DNA from: Schaedlerella sp. | GTDB lineage: Bacteria; Bacillota; Clostridia; Lachnospirales; Lachnospiraceae | Direction of reading: 5' to 3' | Assembly: GCA_020024595.1 (NCBI GenBank) | Contig: JAHHTO010000135.1 | Span: 1-6,439 of the forward strand | DNA: 6,439 nucleotides | Shown: piece after piece, positions 5,351 through 6,439 of the stretch | Layout of the letters: each line of letters starts with the position of its first letter | How positions within the stretch are numbered: the first letter of the stretch is position 1 | The notes under the pieces: generated by a model | What the model was told of the DNA's origin: nothing | What the model saw: only the letters and a program-made list of their open reading frames with translations | Databases searched by the model: none | Position numbers and translations under genes: made by a program

Positions 5351-5497
5351 AAATATAAGAAAAAATCGGAAAATGCCGTTGAGAGCAGGCAAGTGTTATG
5401 GGTTGTATACATAACTCGAAAAATTGATTTTCAAATCTTAATAGGTAGAGCGGGTAAAGATTTGCAAAATACAAAAGGTAAAAGAGAGGAGAAACTT

Positions 5498-6439
5498 ATG
5501 AAAAGCATCAAATCAAAAATTCTTGTATCAATGATTTTGACTGTGGCGATTTCCTTGTCACTGGTTGGGGGAATTTCGTGTGCCATCGGGTATCGGGGAA
5601 CGCAGTCGGCTATTGAAGCTAGCATGTCAGAAACGGCAGTTATTGCTGCTGAGCGAGTTTCCTATCAGCTGATTGAGTATAAGACCATCGCCAGTGAAAC
5701 AGGTAATATTCCGGATCTATCCGATCCGAAAAGTACTCTAAAAGAAAAAAAGGATCTGTTGCAGCAAAAGGTCGATGCGTATGGATTACAGAGGTACAAT
5801 TTGTTGGATACGAAAGGAACCAGTCTTCTTGACGGATCAGATTACAGCGATCGAACTTATTTTCAGGAAGCGATGGAGGGGAACACTGTTGTATCGGAAC
5901 CGCTTATCTCATCTGTGACAGGAGAGGTTACGATCATTGTAGCTGCACCTGTGTGGAAAGGCGGGGTGACTGGCGGACAGATTATCGGTGTAGTTTATTT
6001 CGTTCCTGAGGAAACATTCTTAAATGATATTGTAAGTAGTTTAAAAATTAGCAAAGGTGGCTCTGCTTATATGTTAGATGCCAAAGGAAACACCATTGCA
6101 CATAAAAATTTGGAAGATGTCCGCAATCAGAAGAATACCATTCAGGATGCAAAGTCGGATTCTTCGTTGGAAGCTTTGGCAGCCATTGAAACGAAAATGA
6201 TTTCAGGAGAATCTGGATTCAGTATGTATTCTTTTGACGGTGCGAAAAAATTTGCTGCTTATGCTCCTGTTCCGGATACAGACGGATGGAGTATCGCTGT
6301 CAATGCTCCGATTTCTGATTTTGGAAAGAATGCTGTTTTGGGAATCATTGTCACAATTGTATTGTCAATTGTGACTGTAGTGATTGCTTCGTTACTCGCT
6401 CTGCGGCTTGCCAATGGAATAGGAACACCGATCAAAGCT
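5498..6439 (+). CDS. dCache-domain transmembrane receptor, probably a methyl-accepting chemotaxis protein (N-terminal part)
   Basis: The frame opens at ATG 5498 and stays open to the window edge, giving 314 residues without a stop. MKSIKSK is followed by a first membrane helix at about residues 8-30. An extracytoplasmic region (31-275) has the layout of a double Cache domain: a long initial helix, then YNLLDTKGTSLLDGSDYSDR and TYFQEAMEGN in the membrane-distal module, and SAYMLDAKGNTIAHKN to DGWSIAVNAPIS in the proximal one. A second helix (about 279-303) leads into RLANGIGTPIKA, the start of a HAMP linker. This is the standard sensor half of a chemoreceptor; the signalling half is outside, so a Cache-HAMP diguanylate cyclase or kinase is not excluded. 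AGAGGAG (5485-5491) is six bases before the ATG. The ligand is unknown; the distal module has DRTYF where the amino-acid-binding RxWY motif would sit. Confidence 0.88.
   Translation, partial: MKSIKSKILVSMILTVAISLSLVGGISCAIGYRGTQSAIEASMSETAVIAAERVSYQLIEYKTIASETGNIPDLSDPKSTLKEKKDLLQQKVDAYGLQRYNLLDTKGTSLLDGSDYSDRTYFQEAMEGNTVVSEPLISSVTGEVTIIVAAPVWKGGVTGGQIIGVVYFVPEETFLNDIVSSLKISKGGSAYMLDAKGNTIAHKNLEDVRNQKNTIQDAKSDSSLEALAAIETKMISGESGFSMYSFDGAKKFAAYAPVPDTDGWSIAVNAPISDFGKNAVLGIIVTIVLSIVTVVIASLLALRLANGIGTPIKA

Noticed and set aside
5345..5497. In-frame open stretch upstream of the receptor ATG, with a possible GTG at 5393
   Set aside because: No ribosome site at the GTG, and the sequence does not look like a signal anchor; ATG 5498 has AGAGGAG and the membrane helix directly after it.
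5058..5497. T-box or c-di-GMP riboswitch in the divergent spacer
   Set aside because: No T-box GGTGG core or GEMM-type conserved motifs could be found on either strand.

Overview
The window looks like an ordinary chromosomal segment of a low-GC, spore-forming Firmicute, most likely a gut Lachnospiraceae (Clostridia). The basis is strong AGGAGG-type ribosome sites, AT-rich intergenic DNA, a CotF-type spore coat pair, a Lachnospiraceae-like PLP aminotransferase and a clostridial-type argininosuccinate synthase. The genus cannot be fixed from the sequence alone. No rRNA, tRNA, CRISPR array, IS element or phage gene is visible.

Layout. Bases 3-194 hold the C-terminal end of a membrane protein (+ strand). 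It converges on a 58-residue two-helix membrane protein (372-548, - strand), with a symmetric hairpin terminator between them at 315-348. The spacer 549-914 holds a small inverted repeat, a possible decayed coding remnant, and a clear sigma-A promoter (852-880) whose -35 box lies in a perfect TGACG-AAA-CGTCA palindrome. A fold-type I aminotransferase follows (915-2201, + strand). A 16-bp bidirectional terminator (2233-2271) separates it from a run of - strand genes. In transcription order these are argG (5057-3837), a class-I glutamine-amidotransferase-like peptidase C26 (3581-2874), and two tiny coat-type genes (2774-2592 and 2579-2322). The argG and C26 genes are separated by a long stem-loop at 3744-3802. 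After a 440-bp divergent spacer, a dCache-domain transmembrane receptor starts at 5498 on the + strand and runs off the window just as its HAMP linker begins.

Functionally this is a loose neighbourhood, not one pathway: amino-acid metabolism (transaminase, arginine biosynthesis, gamma-glutamyl hydrolase-like enzyme), spore coat and environmental sensing. argG stands alone, without argH next to it. The most informative regulatory DNA is upstream of argG. Three copies of TGCATATTNNTA sit 21 and 31 bp apart (about two and three helical turns), and the one nearest the gene overlaps the likely -35 box. This fits an arginine-repressor-type operator array but is unproven.

Several starts are moved from the longest possible ORF by ribosome-site spacing: aminotransferase to 915, the larger coat protein to 2579, argG to 5057. 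I see no convincing previously undescribed system. The points worth a second look are the argG control region, the palindrome over the aminotransferase promoter, the split two-gene coat module with its candidate sigma-G promoter, and the unrecognised small membrane protein.
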